Positions 7,919 through 22,883 of a DNA stretch of 64,000 nt are shown here, one piece after another (position 1 is the first letter of the stretch; each line of letters opens with the position of its first letter). The translations under genes were made by a program, and so were the position numbers. The DNA is from Desulfovibrionaceae bacterium (lineage in GTDB: Bacteria; Desulfobacterota; Desulfovibrionia; Desulfovibrionales; Desulfovibrionaceae): NCBI GenBank assembly GCA_015233395.1, contig JADFXV010000008.1, positions 1-64,000 on the forward strand, in the 5' to 3' direction. The notes below the pieces were generated by a model. That model had not been told where the DNA came from. It searched no databases and saw only the letters and a list, made by a program, of their open reading frames with translations.

Positions 7919-8992
7919 TCAAAATTTCTTCGGCAGCCCCAGAACCTTTTCCAGATAGTCGAAATCCAGATTCGAGCTGATGAGCTGCGCGCCCTGCTGG
8001 ATTTTGATGATGTCCCGCAGTTTGTGGCGCTGCAGGATGTTTTCCATTTTTTTGGCCACGGAATACGTGTCTTCGCGCACGACGATGACCGGAATCTCCA
8101 GCACTTCGGAGCGGGTCAGGATGATGTCGTTGGGATAGAGATTGCCGGTCAGGACCAGGCAGGGGCATTCGCCTTCCAGGGCGACCAGCTGCACGTCGGA
8201 GCGGTCGCCGCCGACGATGATCGCGGCGTTCTTGTTCTTGCGGAAGTGGGTCAGGAAGTTCTCCACCTGCATGGTGCCGATCAAGAACGATTCCACGATC
8301 CGGTCGGCCTTGCCGTGGGCGGAGATGATCTTGCCGCCGAGCCGGTCGGCCAGGTCGCTGACCTTAATCGCGCCCATGACCGGATCGCGGGGGATCACGC
8401 CCAGGACCTTGACGCCGTTGCGCTCCAGGAAAGGCTTGATGAGATTCTCCACTTCGTCGATCATGTTCGGGGCGATGTCGTTGAGCACCACGCCGGCCAT
8501 GAGTTCGCCGAGCGTTTCGCGCAGGACCACCAGATAGTCGTAATTGAGCTCTTTCTGAAAGCGGTCGATGATCACGGCCGAGACGCCCAGTTCCTTGACC
8601 ACGGTCACGCCGTCCACGCCGCAGTATTTCCCGGAATACATCGAGCCCGAGCCGGCCACGATGGTCAGGTCCTTGCCCGCGCCGATGGCCGCGTAGCCGG
8701 CCTTGATCTTGTCCATCAGGCCTTCGCAGCGGCCGGAAAAGGCCTTGACCTTGAAGTCCTGGGTGACCACCACCGGGGTGAGCAGTTCCGGGTCCGCGTT
8801 CTGGCCGAGCATGCCCTGGACGAAAATGGCGTCGTCGTCGCCGGTCTTGCCCCCGACTTCCTTGGGCATGGCCCCGACCGGCTTGAAGTAGCCGATTTCG
8901 TAGCCGTCGCGCTGCCAGCGCATGCCGATGCCCATGACCAGCATATTTTTTCCGGAATAGCCGGACGTGGAGCCGATGTAGATGCCTTTCAT
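7919..8992 (-). CDS. P-loop NTPase / DRTGG-domain protein (Pta N-terminal-like)
   Basis: 357 residues. N-terminal BioD/CobQ-like P-loop domain (IGSTSGYSGKNMLVMG, then FKPVGAMP) and a C-terminal DRTGG-type regulatory domain with GGDRSDVQLVAL and LTGNLYPNDIIL. This architecture equals the N-terminal regulatory portion of long phosphotransacetylases without the catalytic part. Stand-alone versions are common in sulfate reducers and may sense nucleotides or acetyl metabolites, but no reaction is known. The gene ends 19 bases before mntA begins and reads the same way. A possible -10 lies upstream. Confidence 0.75.
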   Translation of the reverse strand: MKGIYIGSTSGYSGKNMLVMGIGMRWQRDGYEIGYFKPVGAMPKEVGGKTGDDDAIFVQGMLGQNADPELLTPVVVTQDFKVKAFSGRCEGLMDKIKAGYAAIGAGKDLTIVAGSGSMYSGKYCGVDGVTVVKELGVSAVIIDRFQKELNYDYLVVLRETLGELMAGVVLNDIAPNMIDEVENLIKPFLERNGVKVLGVIPRDPVMGAIKVSDLADRLGGKIISAHGKADRIVESFLIGTMQVENFLTHFRKNKNAAIIVGGDRSDVQLVALEGECPCLVLTGNLYPNDIILTRSEVLEIPVIVVREDTYSVAKKMENILQRHKLRDIIKIQQGAQLISSNLDFDYLEKVLGLPKKF

Positions 8993-9032
8993 CTCGTCCT
9001 CCGTGAAGGCGCCTCCGGCGAGGTCGCGCCGA

Positions 9033-9066
9033 AAGCATAGTATATACCAAAACCGGATTCAAATGA
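9033..9066 (-). promoter_or_regulatory. Possible promoter of the DRTGG-protein gene
   Basis: On the minus strand a good -10 hexamer TATACT (9044 to 9039) sits about 47 bases before the start codon at 8992. The best -35 at normal spacing is only TTTCAT/TTCATT, so support comes mostly from the -10. The rest of the 365-base divergent gap (8993-9357) shows no gene. Confidence 0.3.
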
Positions 9067-9357
9067 AAAGCGCGGCCGCGCCTTGAATCTTCGCCGGCGG
9101 CTTGCTTCAATCCGGCGCGCCGCCGCGGCCGGATCGAGGCCGAACGGCGACGCGCAAACGCTTCGCAAAACGGCCGGCCCGGGAATTTCGCTTCCGCCCG
9201 GGTTGACCGGCGGTATTTTTCCCGGGTATCCCGAGGAAAGCGGATTGGCGGCGGCGGCGCGGCCGGTCTTGCCCGCGCCGGCCGCGGCGCCGGTCACGGC
9301 CGGTCGCGTTCATGGGGCGTCCCGGGCCGGGTTGAAACGATTGCGAGCAAAGAGAGC

Positions 9358-10107
9358 GTGGCGAAAATGGATGCGGCGATTCTGGAACAGGCCTTTCACC
9401 ATGCCTTCGCCCAAGTCAAGCTGCTTGAGGAAGCGCTCACGCATTCGTCCTTCGCCAACGAACTCGGGACGCAGGATCCGGGAAGCTTCGGACACAACGA
9501 ACGCCTGGAATTTCTGGGCGACGCGGTGCTGGAGCTGGTCGTGTCCGCCGAGCTTTTCCGCCGCTTTCCCGAAGCCTCGGAAGGCGCTCTCACCAGACTG
9601 CGCGCCAAACTGGTCAACGAATCGAGCCTGGCCGGCCAGGCCAGGCGCCTTGGACTGCAAAACGCGCTCAGGCTCGGCAAGGGCGAGGAAATCCAGGGCG
9701 GACGCGAACGCGACGCGCTTTTGGCCGACGCCCTGGAGGCGGTCATCGCCGCCGTGTTCCTCGACGGCGGCTTCGCCGCCGCCCAAAAGACCGTCCTGGC
9801 GGTCTTCGCAAGCCGCTGGCCCGCCAGCGCCGAAACGCCCAAAGTCAAAGACCATAAAAGCGCCCTGCAGGAACTCACCCAGGAACGCCACGGCGCACGG
9901 CCGGTCTACCACCTGACCGGCAGCTCGGGACCGGAACACGCCAAAATGTTTCACGTCACCCTGACCCTGCCGGACGGACAAACCTTCACGTCCCAAGGTC
10001 CAAGCCTCAAAAAAGCCGAACAACGCGCCGCCAAGGCGGCGCTTGCGGCAACGGCGCATCCGGGGGAGGCTTCGCCTCCCCCGGACCCCCTCCACCGGGG
10101 GCGATGA
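9358..10107 (+). CDS. rnc: Ribonuclease III
   Basis: Up to 249 residues. Double-strand-specific endoribonuclease for rRNA precursors and structured mRNAs. The endonuclease domain has [16 protein letters not shown] with the conserved acidic residues, then [15 protein letters not shown]; the C-terminal dsRNA-binding domain spans ~160-235 ([14 protein letters not shown]). The frame opens at a GTG (9358), but the ATG at 9367 has GAGAG at a more normal distance and is probably the true start. The last ~15 residues (Pro/Gly/His-rich) are encoded by a GC palindrome cluster, and the stop codon lies at the centre of a 23-base palindrome. Confidence 0.95.
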   Translation: MAKMDAAILEQAFHHAFAQVKLLEEALTHSSFANELGTQDPGSFGHNERLEFLGDAVLELVVSAELFRRFPEASEGALTRLRAKLVNESSLAGQARRLGLQNALRLGKGEEIQGGRERDALLADALEAVIAAVFLDGGFAAAQKTVLAVFASRWPASAETPKVKDHKSALQELTQERHGARPVYHLTGSSGPEHAKMFHVTLTLPDGQTFTSQGPSLKKAEQRAAKAALAATAHPGEASPPPDPLHRGR

Positions 10108-10117
10108 TCGCCCCCGG
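10061..10117. repeat. GC palindrome cluster overlapping the 3' end of rnc
   Basis: Two perfect inverted repeats lie back to back. One is a 10-bp stem with a TTC loop (10061-10083). The other is a 23-base palindrome with 11-base arms (10095-10117), core GCGATGATCGC flanked by five G/C pairs. Further G/C runs (GGACCCCCG..GGGGGAC; CCCCCTATCGAGGGGG) continue to about 10165. The 23-base palindrome recurs exactly at 29645-29667. It could act as a bidirectional terminator between the convergent rnc and radical-SAM genes, or belong to a REP-like family. Confidence 0.75.
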
Positions 10118-10148
10118 ACCCCCGCGTCGGGGGACACGGCCGCGCCCC

Positions 10149-11090
10149 CTATCGAGGGGGTCCGGGGCAGAGCCCCTGGCCGCCGGAGGCATGACAGTGT
10201 TTGCCTTGCCAGGCGTCTAGCGCTTCAAGCCGGGCGTTGATCCGGTCGAGCAGGCCGCGTTTGTCGCCCGCCCAGTCCGGGGCGAGCAGTTCGCCCGGGG
10301 CCGGGTCGGCGCCCAGGCGTTCGACGGCGATGTCCGGGCGCAGGGCCTCCAGGGCGGCGACGATCATGGCCAGGTAGGCTTCGCGCGTAAGGGGTTCGTA
10401 CGCTCCCTCGCGCCACAGTCCGGCCAGGCCGGTGTCTTTGGCGACGTAGCAGTTGTGGAATTTGACGGCCGCGACCGGCAGGCGGTTGATGAAGTCCACG
10501 GTGCGCAGAAAATGCGCCTGGTTTTCCCCGGGCAGTCCGGCGATGACGTGGGCGCACACGGTCAGGCCGGAGGCGGCGGCGGCGCGCGCGGCCCGGGCGA
10601 AGTCTTCCGGCGTGTGTCCCCGGTTGATGCGCGCAAGCGTATCCGGATCGCTCGATTGCAGGCCGATCTCCAGGCGGATTTCTTTGAATCCGGTCCCGGC
10701 GATGGCGGCGAGCTTGGCGCCGTCCAGGCAGTCGGGTCTCGTGCCCAGGCACAGGCCGCCCACGCCCGGCAGGGCCGCGACTTGAGCCAAGACCTCGCGC
10801 AGGCGCGCAAGCGGGCCGTGGGTGTTGGAGTAGGCCTGGAGGTAGGCCAGGGGGATCGCGCCCGGGTGTTTGGCCGCCAGCCTGGCCAGGCCCTTGTCCC
10901 ATTGGTCCGCAAGGCTCTCGCCCCGGGCGTGGGCGCCTGAGCCGGCGCCGTGCGGCGGGCAATACAGGCAGCCCCCCAGGCCCGTGGCCGCGTCCCGGTT
11001 GGGACAGGAAAATCCGGCGTCGAGCGGGATTTTTCCGGCTTTGCTCCCCAGGCGTTGGCGCAGTTGCCTGGACAGACTATAATAGCGCAT
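10149..11090 (-). CDS. TIGR01212-type radical SAM protein (YhcC family)
   Basis: 313 residues from the ATG at 11090; in-frame ATGs at 11111, 11117 and 11138 are possible starts. Radical-SAM iron-sulfur cluster motif in the family's variant form, CPNRDAATGLGGCLYC, followed by YLQAYSNTHGPL, the second YhcC hallmark, and EIGLQSSDPDTL. The first residues MRYYSLSRQLRQRLG match the usual start of the family (RYYSL..L+..FG), which favours 11090. No clear Shine-Dalgarno is seen. Family members are uncharacterised or implicated in RNA modification; the substrate here is unknown. The gene is divergent from mreB. Confidence 0.85.
   Translation of the reverse strand: MRYYSLSRQLRQRLGSKAGKIPLDAGFSCPNRDAATGLGGCLYCPPHGAGSGAHARGESLADQWDKGLARLAAKHPGAIPLAYLQAYSNTHGPLARLREVLAQVAALPGVGGLCLGTRPDCLDGAKLAAIAGTGFKEIRLEIGLQSSDPDTLARINRGHTPEDFARAARAAAASGLTVCAHVIAGLPGENQAHFLRTVDFINRLPVAAVKFHNCYVAKDTGLAGLWREGAYEPLTREAYLAMIVAALEALRPDIAVERLGADPAPGELLAPDWAGDKRGLLDRINARLEALDAWQGKHCHASGGQGLCPGPPR
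11055..11083 (+). promoter_or_regulatory. Candidate promoter for the mreB operon
   Basis: TTGGCG (11055-11060), a 17-base spacer and a perfect TATAAT (11078-11083) on the plus strand give a sigma-70-type promoter whose transcript would start near 11090, about 140 bases upstream of mreB. It lies within the first codons of the divergent radical-SAM gene, whose own mRNA reads the other way. Two TTGACA hexamers further down (11111, 11129) lack matching -10 boxes. Confidence 0.4.
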
Positions 11091-11224
11091 GGGCGGACCC
11101 CAATGGGGCATTGACATTGCCCGGGGAATTGACAACACCGGCGAAAAATCGCAATCACTTCGGTTCCGCGCGCCGTCCGGGCGAGAGGCCCGCCGTCGCG
11201 GCCAACGAATTGTGAGTGAAGTGA

Positions 11225-13226
<2,002 letters not shown>

Positions 13227-13229
13227 ATC

Positions 13230-13697
13230 GTGCTTGGCATGCTGTGGTGGCTCCTCGTCGTCACCGCCGGAATCATTGTGCAGAGCCAGGTTCCGGGCGT
13301 CGATTTTTTGGCCGCCGGCTTTGTTTTGGCCTTGCAGGAGGAGCGCTGGACCAAGCCCTTGTGGTTCGCCCTGGCCGCCATCCTGATCCAGGAAGGCGAC
13401 GGCTCCCTGGCTTTCGGCTCCGGGCTGGTCTGGTACGGGGCCCTGGCGGCGATGTACTTTTTCGGGCATTATCTCTTCGAGGCCAGAAATTTCCTTTTCA
13501 TGATCCTGCTCGGGGTTTGCCAGGGCGCCATGCACATCCTGCTCTCGCTGACGATGGCCTCCCTCCAGGATTGGTCCGTGCTCCCGGAACGCCTGTGGCT
13601 CGAAGCCATTGTCCAGGCGGTGGTCTTCCCCATGGAATGGGGACTGTTGTACATCATTTATCACAATTTGCCGCTCAGCCATGCCCGCACAGTTTGA
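13230..13697 (+). CDS. mreD: Rod shape-determining membrane protein MreD
   Basis: 155 residues, polytopic (about five hydrophobic segments), matching MreD by size, topology and place between mreC and the PBP2 gene. Starts at GTG with GGAGG 10 bases upstream. Typical features include the early QSQVPG and the central QEGDGSLAFGSGLVWYG. Its 3' end overlaps the next gene by 17 bases, which implies translational coupling. Sequence conservation in MreD is low; synteny carries most of the call. Confidence 0.9.
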   Translation: MLGMLWWLLVVTAGIIVQSQVPGVDFLAAGFVLALQEERWTKPLWFALAAILIQEGDGSLAFGSGLVWYGALAAMYFFGHYLFEARNFLFMILLGVCQGAMHILLSLTMASLQDWSVLPERLWLEAIVQAVVFPMEWGLLYIIYHNLPLSHARTV

Positions 13698-15525
13698 CCG
13701 CGACGGCCCGCCCGCCCCGCGCGGCGGCCTGATCCTGCTGCAAGTCCTCATCCTGGGGCTGTTTTGCCTGTTTATCGCCCGCTTCTGGTATCTGCAGATC
13801 CTTCGCGGCGACAATTTCGCCGAGCTGGCCCGCTCCAACCAGATCCGCGAGACTTCCATCTCCTCTCCCCGGGGAGTGATCTGGGACCGCAACGGGGTTC
13901 TGCTCGCGGTCAACGAGCCGTCCTTCGCGCTCGGGCTCGTGCGCGAGGACTGTCCCGACATCACCGCGACCCTGAACCAGATCGCCGAATGGACGGGCCT
14001 GGAAACGAGCACGTTGCAGGAAATCTACCTGCGCGGCAAAAAGCGCGTCAAAACCTTCGAGCCGCTGATCCTGATCAACGACCTGTCCTTTGAAACCCTG
14101 GCCAAGATCGAATCCAACCTGGTCTTCTGGCCCGGCCTTGAGATCATCGTGCGCCACAAGCGCTTCTATCCCCGAGGCGAGCTTTTGGCCCACGTGCTCG
14201 GCTACGTGGCCGAGGCCAACGAGGAGGAGCTGGAAAAGGACCCGACGCTCGCGCTCGGCGACGCCGTGGGCAAGCAGGGCATGGAATACACCCTGGAAAA
14301 CCGCCTGCGGGGCCAAAAGGGCCGCAAGCAGATCCAGGTGGACGCGCTCGGCCGCGAACTTGAGGAACAGGTCATCATCGAGCCCAAAAGCGGCAACAAC
14401 GTCACCTTGAGCATCGACCTCGGCCTGCAGGAGCATTGCGCCCAGCAGCTCGAAGGCCAGGCCGGGGCGGTGGTGGTGCTCGACCCGGACACCGGCCAGG
14501 TCCTGGCCATGGTCTCGCAGCCCTCCTACGACAACAATCTTTTCGTGCTCGGGCTGTCGGCCAACAAATGGCAGGAATTGCGCGACGACCCCATGCACCC
14601 GATCCAAAACCGCGTGTCCCAAAGCGTCTACCCGCCGGGCAGCGTGTTTAAGCTGCTCATGACCACGGTCGGTTTCGCCACCGGCATGCTCAAGTACACC
14701 GATTCGACCGTGTGCGGCGGCTCCTACAAAATGGGCAACCACGAATTCCACTGCTGGAAAAAGGGCGGGCACGGCCACATCGACCTGCGCGGCGCCCTGG
14801 TCAATTCCTGCGACGTCTTTTTCTACCAGCTCGGCGAGCGCCTGGGCGTGGACCGGATCAACGCCGTGGCCACGCAATGCGGCCTGGGCGTGGCCACGGG
14901 CGTCGATTTGCCCCACGAACGCCCCGGCATCGTGCCCTCCACTGCCTGGAAAAAGAAGCGCTACGGCGTGGCCTGGACCCGGGGCGAAACGCTCAACACC
15001 GCCATCGGCCAAGGCTACGTCCAGCTTTCCCCCTTGCAGGTGGCCCGCTTCGTGGGCTCGCTGGTCAACGGCGGCCGGATACTCAAGCCCCTGCTCGACG
15101 CCAACGATCCGGCGCTGGAACAGGGAAGGCTGCCCATCAACGACAAGGACCGGGAATTCATCGTCTCGGCCATGGTGGCCACGGTCGACGCCGGCACCGC
15201 CCACAAGATCTGGAGGCCCGACGCCCGCATCGGCGGCAAGACTGGCACCGCCCAGGTGGTCAAGCTGATCAACGCCGACGAACGCAAGAAGACGGTCGAC
15301 ATGCCCTATAAATACCGCGACCATTCTTGGCTGGCCTCCTTCGGGCAGAAGGACGGCAAGAGCTACGTGGTCGTGTGCATGGTCGAACACGGCGGCCACG
15401 CGGGCGAGGCCGCCGCGCCGGTGGTCAAGGCGGTCTACGATTACCTCTTCGGCCCGGTCCGGGGCCAGGCCGCCGCGAAACCCCAACCCTCCGGCGATAC
15501 GGCCGCGCCGGCCGCATCCGATTAG
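13681..15525 (+). CDS. mrdA: Peptidoglycan D,D-transpeptidase PBP2
   Basis: 614 residues. Class B PBP that cross-links peptidoglycan in the elongasome. One N-terminal membrane helix (~16-37), pedestal domain (SSPRGVIWDRNGVLLA; HVLGYV), then the transpeptidase with Ser321-Val-Phe-Lys324 as SxxK, Ser376-Cys-Asp as the second motif and Lys520-Thr-Gly as the third. The ATG at 13681 lies within mreD. An in-frame ORF extends further 5' but would duplicate mreD sequence out of frame, so it was rejected. Followed after 10 bases by rodA, its usual partner glycosyltransferase. Confidence 0.97.
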   Translation: MPAQFDRDGPPAPRGGLILLQVLILGLFCLFIARFWYLQILRGDNFAELARSNQIRETSISSPRGVIWDRNGVLLAVNEPSFALGLVREDCPDITATLNQIAEWTGLETSTLQEIYLRGKKRVKTFEPLILINDLSFETLAKIESNLVFWPGLEIIVRHKRFYPRGELLAHVLGYVAEANEEELEKDPTLALGDAVGKQGMEYTLENRLRGQKGRKQIQVDALGRELEEQVIIEPKSGNNVTLSIDLGLQEHCAQQLEGQAGAVVVLDPDTGQVLAMVSQPSYDNNLFVLGLSANKWQELRDDPMHPIQNRVSQSVYPPGSVFKLLMTTVGFATGMLKYTDSTVCGGSYKMGNHEFHCWKKGGHGHIDLRGALVNSCDVFFYQLGERLGVDRINAVATQCGLGVATGVDLPHERPGIVPSTAWKKKRYGVAWTRGETLNTAIGQGYVQLSPLQVARFVGSLVNGGRILKPLLDANDPALEQGRLPINDKDREFIVSAMVATVDAGTAHKIWRPDARIGGKTGTAQVVKLINADERKKTVDMPYKYRDHSWLASFGQKDGKSYVVVCMVEHGGHAGEAAAPVVKAVYDYLFGPVRGQAAAKPQPSGDTAAPAASD

Positions 15526-15535
15526 AGGCACAGCC

Positions 15536-16651
15536 ATGACCCCCATCGACCGGCACCTGATATTCAGTCTCAACTGGCAGCTGCTTTTGCTCGTGGCGGC
15601 GCTGTTCACCGTGGGGGTGTTCAACCTCTACTCGGCCAGCGGGGTGCGCGTGGAGGAAGGCGTGGCGCTGAGCCCCTACTATCAGAAGCAAGTGATCTGG
15701 GGGCTGGCGGGACTGTTTTGCATGGTCGTGGTCATGTTGCCGGACTACCGGTATCTGAAGTCGCTGGCCTGGCCGCTGATGTGCCTCACCCTGATCCTGC
15801 TCGCCCTGGTCCCGGTCATGGGCCGGTCCGTTTACGGGGCCAAACGCTGGCTCGACCTGGGGGCGATGAATTTCCAGCCGAGCGAACTGGCCAAGATCAG
15901 CGTGCTGCTATTGGCCTCGCGCATGCTCGCCAATGATTCCTGCAAGCTCGGCTGGCTCGGGCTGTTTTCCGTGCTCGCCGCCTGCATGCTTCCGGCGGCC
16001 ATGATCGTGGTCCAGCCCGACCTGGGTTCGGGGCTGAACATCCTGCTGTTGCTCGGCGGACTGATCCTCTACCGGGGTTTGACGGGCGGGGTGTTCAAGA
16101 CCCTGATCCTGGCCGTCCCGGCGGTCATGCCCCTGGCCTGGAGATTCCTCAAGCCCTACCAGAAGCAACGCATTCTGACCTTCCTCAATCCGGAAAACGA
16201 TCCGCTCGGCAGCGGCTACCACATCATCCAATCCCAAATCGCCGTGGGCAGCGGCAAAGTCTGGGGCAAGGGCTTTCTCGAAGGCTCCCAGAGCCAGTTG
16301 CGCTTTTTGCCGGAAAAACACACCGACTTCGCCGTGGCCGTGTTCTCCGAGGAATGGGGATTTATCGGCGTGGTCGTCCTGCTTTCCCTGTTCGCCTTCT
16401 TCCTGTTGCGCATTTACGTCTCGGCCAGGGACGCCAAGGACCGTTTCGGCAGCTTTTTGTGCGCCGGGGTCTTCTTTTATTTCTTCTGGCAAATCACGAT
16501 CAATATTGGTATGGTCATCGGACTGATGCCCGTGGTGGGAATCCCCCTGCCTTTTATCAGCTACGGGGGATCGGCCACCATCGTCAATTTTTGCCTGATC
16601 GGACTGGTGCAAAGCGTTTCCATGCGCCGGTATGTTTTCAAAAAATCCTAA
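15536..16651 (+). CDS. rodA: SEDS-family peptidoglycan glycosyltransferase RodA
   Basis: 371 residues, about ten membrane helices. Polymerises lipid II with PBP2 during elongation. SEDS hallmarks: GAKRWLDLGAMNFQPSELAK, QPDLGSGLN, the LPEKHTDFAVAVFSEEWGF loop, and PVVGIPLPFISYGGSA near the C-terminus. Ten bases after mrdA, same strand. Length and motifs fit RodA better than FtsW, and the neighbours are elongasome genes. Confidence 0.97.
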   Translation: MTPIDRHLIFSLNWQLLLLVAALFTVGVFNLYSASGVRVEEGVALSPYYQKQVIWGLAGLFCMVVVMLPDYRYLKSLAWPLMCLTLILLALVPVMGRSVYGAKRWLDLGAMNFQPSELAKISVLLLASRMLANDSCKLGWLGLFSVLAACMLPAAMIVVQPDLGSGLNILLLLGGLILYRGLTGGVFKTLILAVPAVMPLAWRFLKPYQKQRILTFLNPENDPLGSGYHIIQSQIAVGSGKVWGKGFLEGSQSQLRFLPEKHTDFAVAVFSEEWGFIGVVVLLSLFAFFLLRIYVSARDAKDRFGSFLCAGVFFYFFWQITINIGMVIGLMPVVGIPLPFISYGGSATIVNFCLIGLVQSVSMRRYVFKKS

Positions 16652-16747
16652 CCGGAAGCCGGGACGGCCTTGCCCGTCCAGCCGGACCGTCGCGGCGGAG
16701 AACTCTGCGGATCGACCATGACGTTATTCGGGAAAAGGAGCGCCGCC

Positions 16748-17101
16748 ATGGCCAAAGACGAGATCAACGCCTTTTTGGGCGCCGGCACGAGCTACGAGGG
16801 CCGCCTGAATTTCCAGGGAAGCGTCCGCATCGACGGCAATTTCCAGGGCGAGGTCGAAAGCGAAGGCGTCCTGGTGGTCGGCCGCGAAGCCTGCATCCGG
16901 GGCCAGGTCAAGGTCGGCCAGCTCATCTCCAGCGGCCGCATCGAGGGCGAAATCGCCGCCAAGGAGCGCTGCGTCTTCCACAAGACCGCCAGCTTCAAGG
17001 GCGCCGTGGTCACCCCGGCGCTGGTCGTCGAGGACGGAGCGGTCATCGACGGCTCGGTATCCATGAATTCCAACGGAACGCCGCCGGCTTTGACCGAATA
17101 G
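16748..17101 (+). CDS. Bactofilin
   Basis: 117 residues. Small beta-helical cytoskeletal polymer. The DUF583 repeat pattern is clear: NFQGSVRIDGNFQGEVESEGVLVVG...GQVKVGQLISSGRIEGEI. The ATG at 16748 has AAGGAG 7 bases upstream. An earlier in-frame ATG (16718, MTLFGKRSAA) is an alternative because some bactofilins begin with an FGK leader. Its position directly after rodA suggests a role in cell shape or in placing wall enzymes, as known for bactofilins elsewhere; that part is inference. Confidence 0.9.
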   Translation: MAKDEINAFLGAGTSYEGRLNFQGSVRIDGNFQGEVESEGVLVVGREACIRGQVKVGQLISSGRIEGEIAAKERCVFHKTASFKGAVVTPALVVEDGAVIDGSVSMNSNGTPPALTE

Positions 17102-17235
17102 GGGCGGCCGCGCGGGAGCCCTTCCCACGCCCCGTCATTTGACCGCGCGGCCGCTCGGAAGTGTCGCGCCCGTGTATTTTTATTCCGGAAGGCTCCTTAT
17201 CAGGAATTCCTCCGGATTTCTTCGATACAGAAAGA

Positions 17236-17298
17236 CAAAAAGTTTTTTGGAAATGCGTCCAGGGGAAAACCTTTTGCGAACACAAGGTTTTTCCGGGA
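17236..17298. repeat. Degenerate copy of the intergenic hairpin element
   Basis: Within the 309-base gap before the ATP synthase operon. It contains the element's leader AAAAGTTTTTTGGA followed by an imperfect inverted repeat (GGGGAAAACCTTTTG ... CACAAGGTTTTTCC). The rest of the gap shows no gene and no convincing sigma-70 promoter, although one for the atp operon must lie here or further upstream. Confidence 0.55.
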
Positions 17299-17410
17299 TC
17301 GTCCCGTGTCGAGGCCGCCAAAAATAACGCCGGGGGCTGGACAGGCAGGGAAAAATCGGCTAATCGCCCGATGTCTTTTTGGTAATTAATTCACAAACGC
17401 GGGGGCAGGC

Positions 17411-17836
17411 ATGATCGATATCGACCAAACATTTCTTATCCAGCTGATAAACTTCCTTTTTATCCTCGTGACGCTCAACTTCATCCTGATCCGCCCCATC
17501 CGCGCCATCATCGCCAAGCGCGCCGCCTGGATGAGCGGACGCGTCGGCGAGATCGAGAAGTTCACCGCCTCCGCTACCTCCAAGATGAAAGACTACGAAA
17601 GCGCCCTGGAAAAGGCCCGGATCGAGGCCACCGCCGTGCGCGTCGGCCTGAGGGACGAGGGCGTGGCCTCCGAGAAGAAGATCGTCGAGGACGCCGGCTC
17701 CGAAGTGACGGGGATTCTCTCCTCCGCCCGTGCGGCCATCGCCTCCGAAGCCGCCGCGGCGCTGACTACGCTTACGGCCAAGGTCGGGCAGTATTCGCTC
17801 GCGGCCGCCGGCAAGATTCTGGGCCGATCGCTGTAG
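17411..17836 (+). CDS. atpF': ATP synthase Fo subunit b'
   Basis: 141 residues. Short N-terminal membrane helix (LIQLINFLFILVTLNFIL) then a long charged helix, the peripheral-stalk b-type fold without a leader. First gene of the atp operon. Duplicated b'/b genes form a heterodimeric stalk in several Deltaproteobacteria, cyanobacteria and phototrophs. The a and c subunit genes are not in the window, consistent with a separate locus in Desulfovibrio. Confidence 0.85.
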   Translation: MIDIDQTFLIQLINFLFILVTLNFILIRPIRAIIAKRAAWMSGRVGEIEKFTASATSKMKDYESALEKARIEATAVRVGLRDEGVASEKKIVEDAGSEVTGILSSARAAIASEAAAALTTLTAKVGQYSLAAAGKILGRSL

Positions 17837-17924
17837 CAAACGCCGTTTCTTCGCGGCCGGGCGCAAGTTCGCCGCGTACGTCCTATTTCGCAAATTTTTT
17901 TGAGGTCAGGAAAGGAGGTTCCGA

Positions 17925-18490
17925 TTGAAAAAAGCGACCGTTATCACCACCGCGCTTTTGGCGGTGATCGTTTGCGCCGGCGTGGCCTACGCTTCGGGCC
18001 ACGAGGAGCCCGAGGGGCTCAACTGGACCGATCTGCTCTACCGGACCATCAACTTCATCCTGGTGGCCGGCCTGATCGTCAAGCTCGCGGGCAAGAAGAT
18101 CACCGGATTTTTCCGCGGCCGCAGCGCCCAAATCGAAAACCAGCTCACCGACCTCGACGCCCGCAAGGCCGAAGCCGAACGCAAGCTGCGCGAGGTCGAA
18201 AGCTCGATCTCCAACCTTGAGGCCGAACGCGCCAGGATCATGGCGGAATACCGCGCCCAGGGCGAAGCCCTGAAGGCCCAGATCGTGGACAAGGCGCGGG
18301 AAGCCGCCGCGCGTCTGCACGAACAGGCCAAGGTGACCATCGACACCGAAACCAAGGTCGCCGTCGAGACCCTGCGCGCCGAACTCGCCGAGATGGTGGC
18401 CGCCGCCGCCGAGAAGACGATCACGGAGAAGCTCTCCTCCGCCGAACACGAAAAGCTCGTTGACGACTATCTAACCAAGGTGGTGCTCAA

Positions 18491-18494
<4 letters not shown>
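17925..18494 (+). CDS. atpF: ATP synthase Fo subunit b
   Basis: 189 residues. Starts at TTG, supported by AAAGGAGG 6 bases upstream. Unlike b', it has an N-terminal hydrophobic leader ending AYA|SG that looks like a cleavable signal peptide, followed by the true membrane anchor (LLYRTINFILVAGLIVKL) and a long alpha-helical stalk. It forms the stator stalk with b' and delta. The last codons overlap the atpH start (TTGA). A two-hydrophobic-segment b subunit is known in related bacteria; whether the leader is cut off is not shown. Confidence 0.9.
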
Positions 18495-20561
<2,067 letters not shown>

Positions 20562-20572
20562 AGAGGGTACCC

Positions 20573-22874
<2,302 letters not shown>

Positions 22875-22883
22875 GGTTTCCCC

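Noticed and set aside
11111-11134. Two TTGACA hexamers upstream of mreB as -35 boxes
   Set aside because: Neither has an acceptable -10 at 16-18 bases; the TTGGCG/TATAAT pair further upstream is better.
13675-15624. A 649-codon minus-strand open frame opposite mrdA
   Set aside because: Antisense to PBP2 with all catalytic motifs intact; no independent support.
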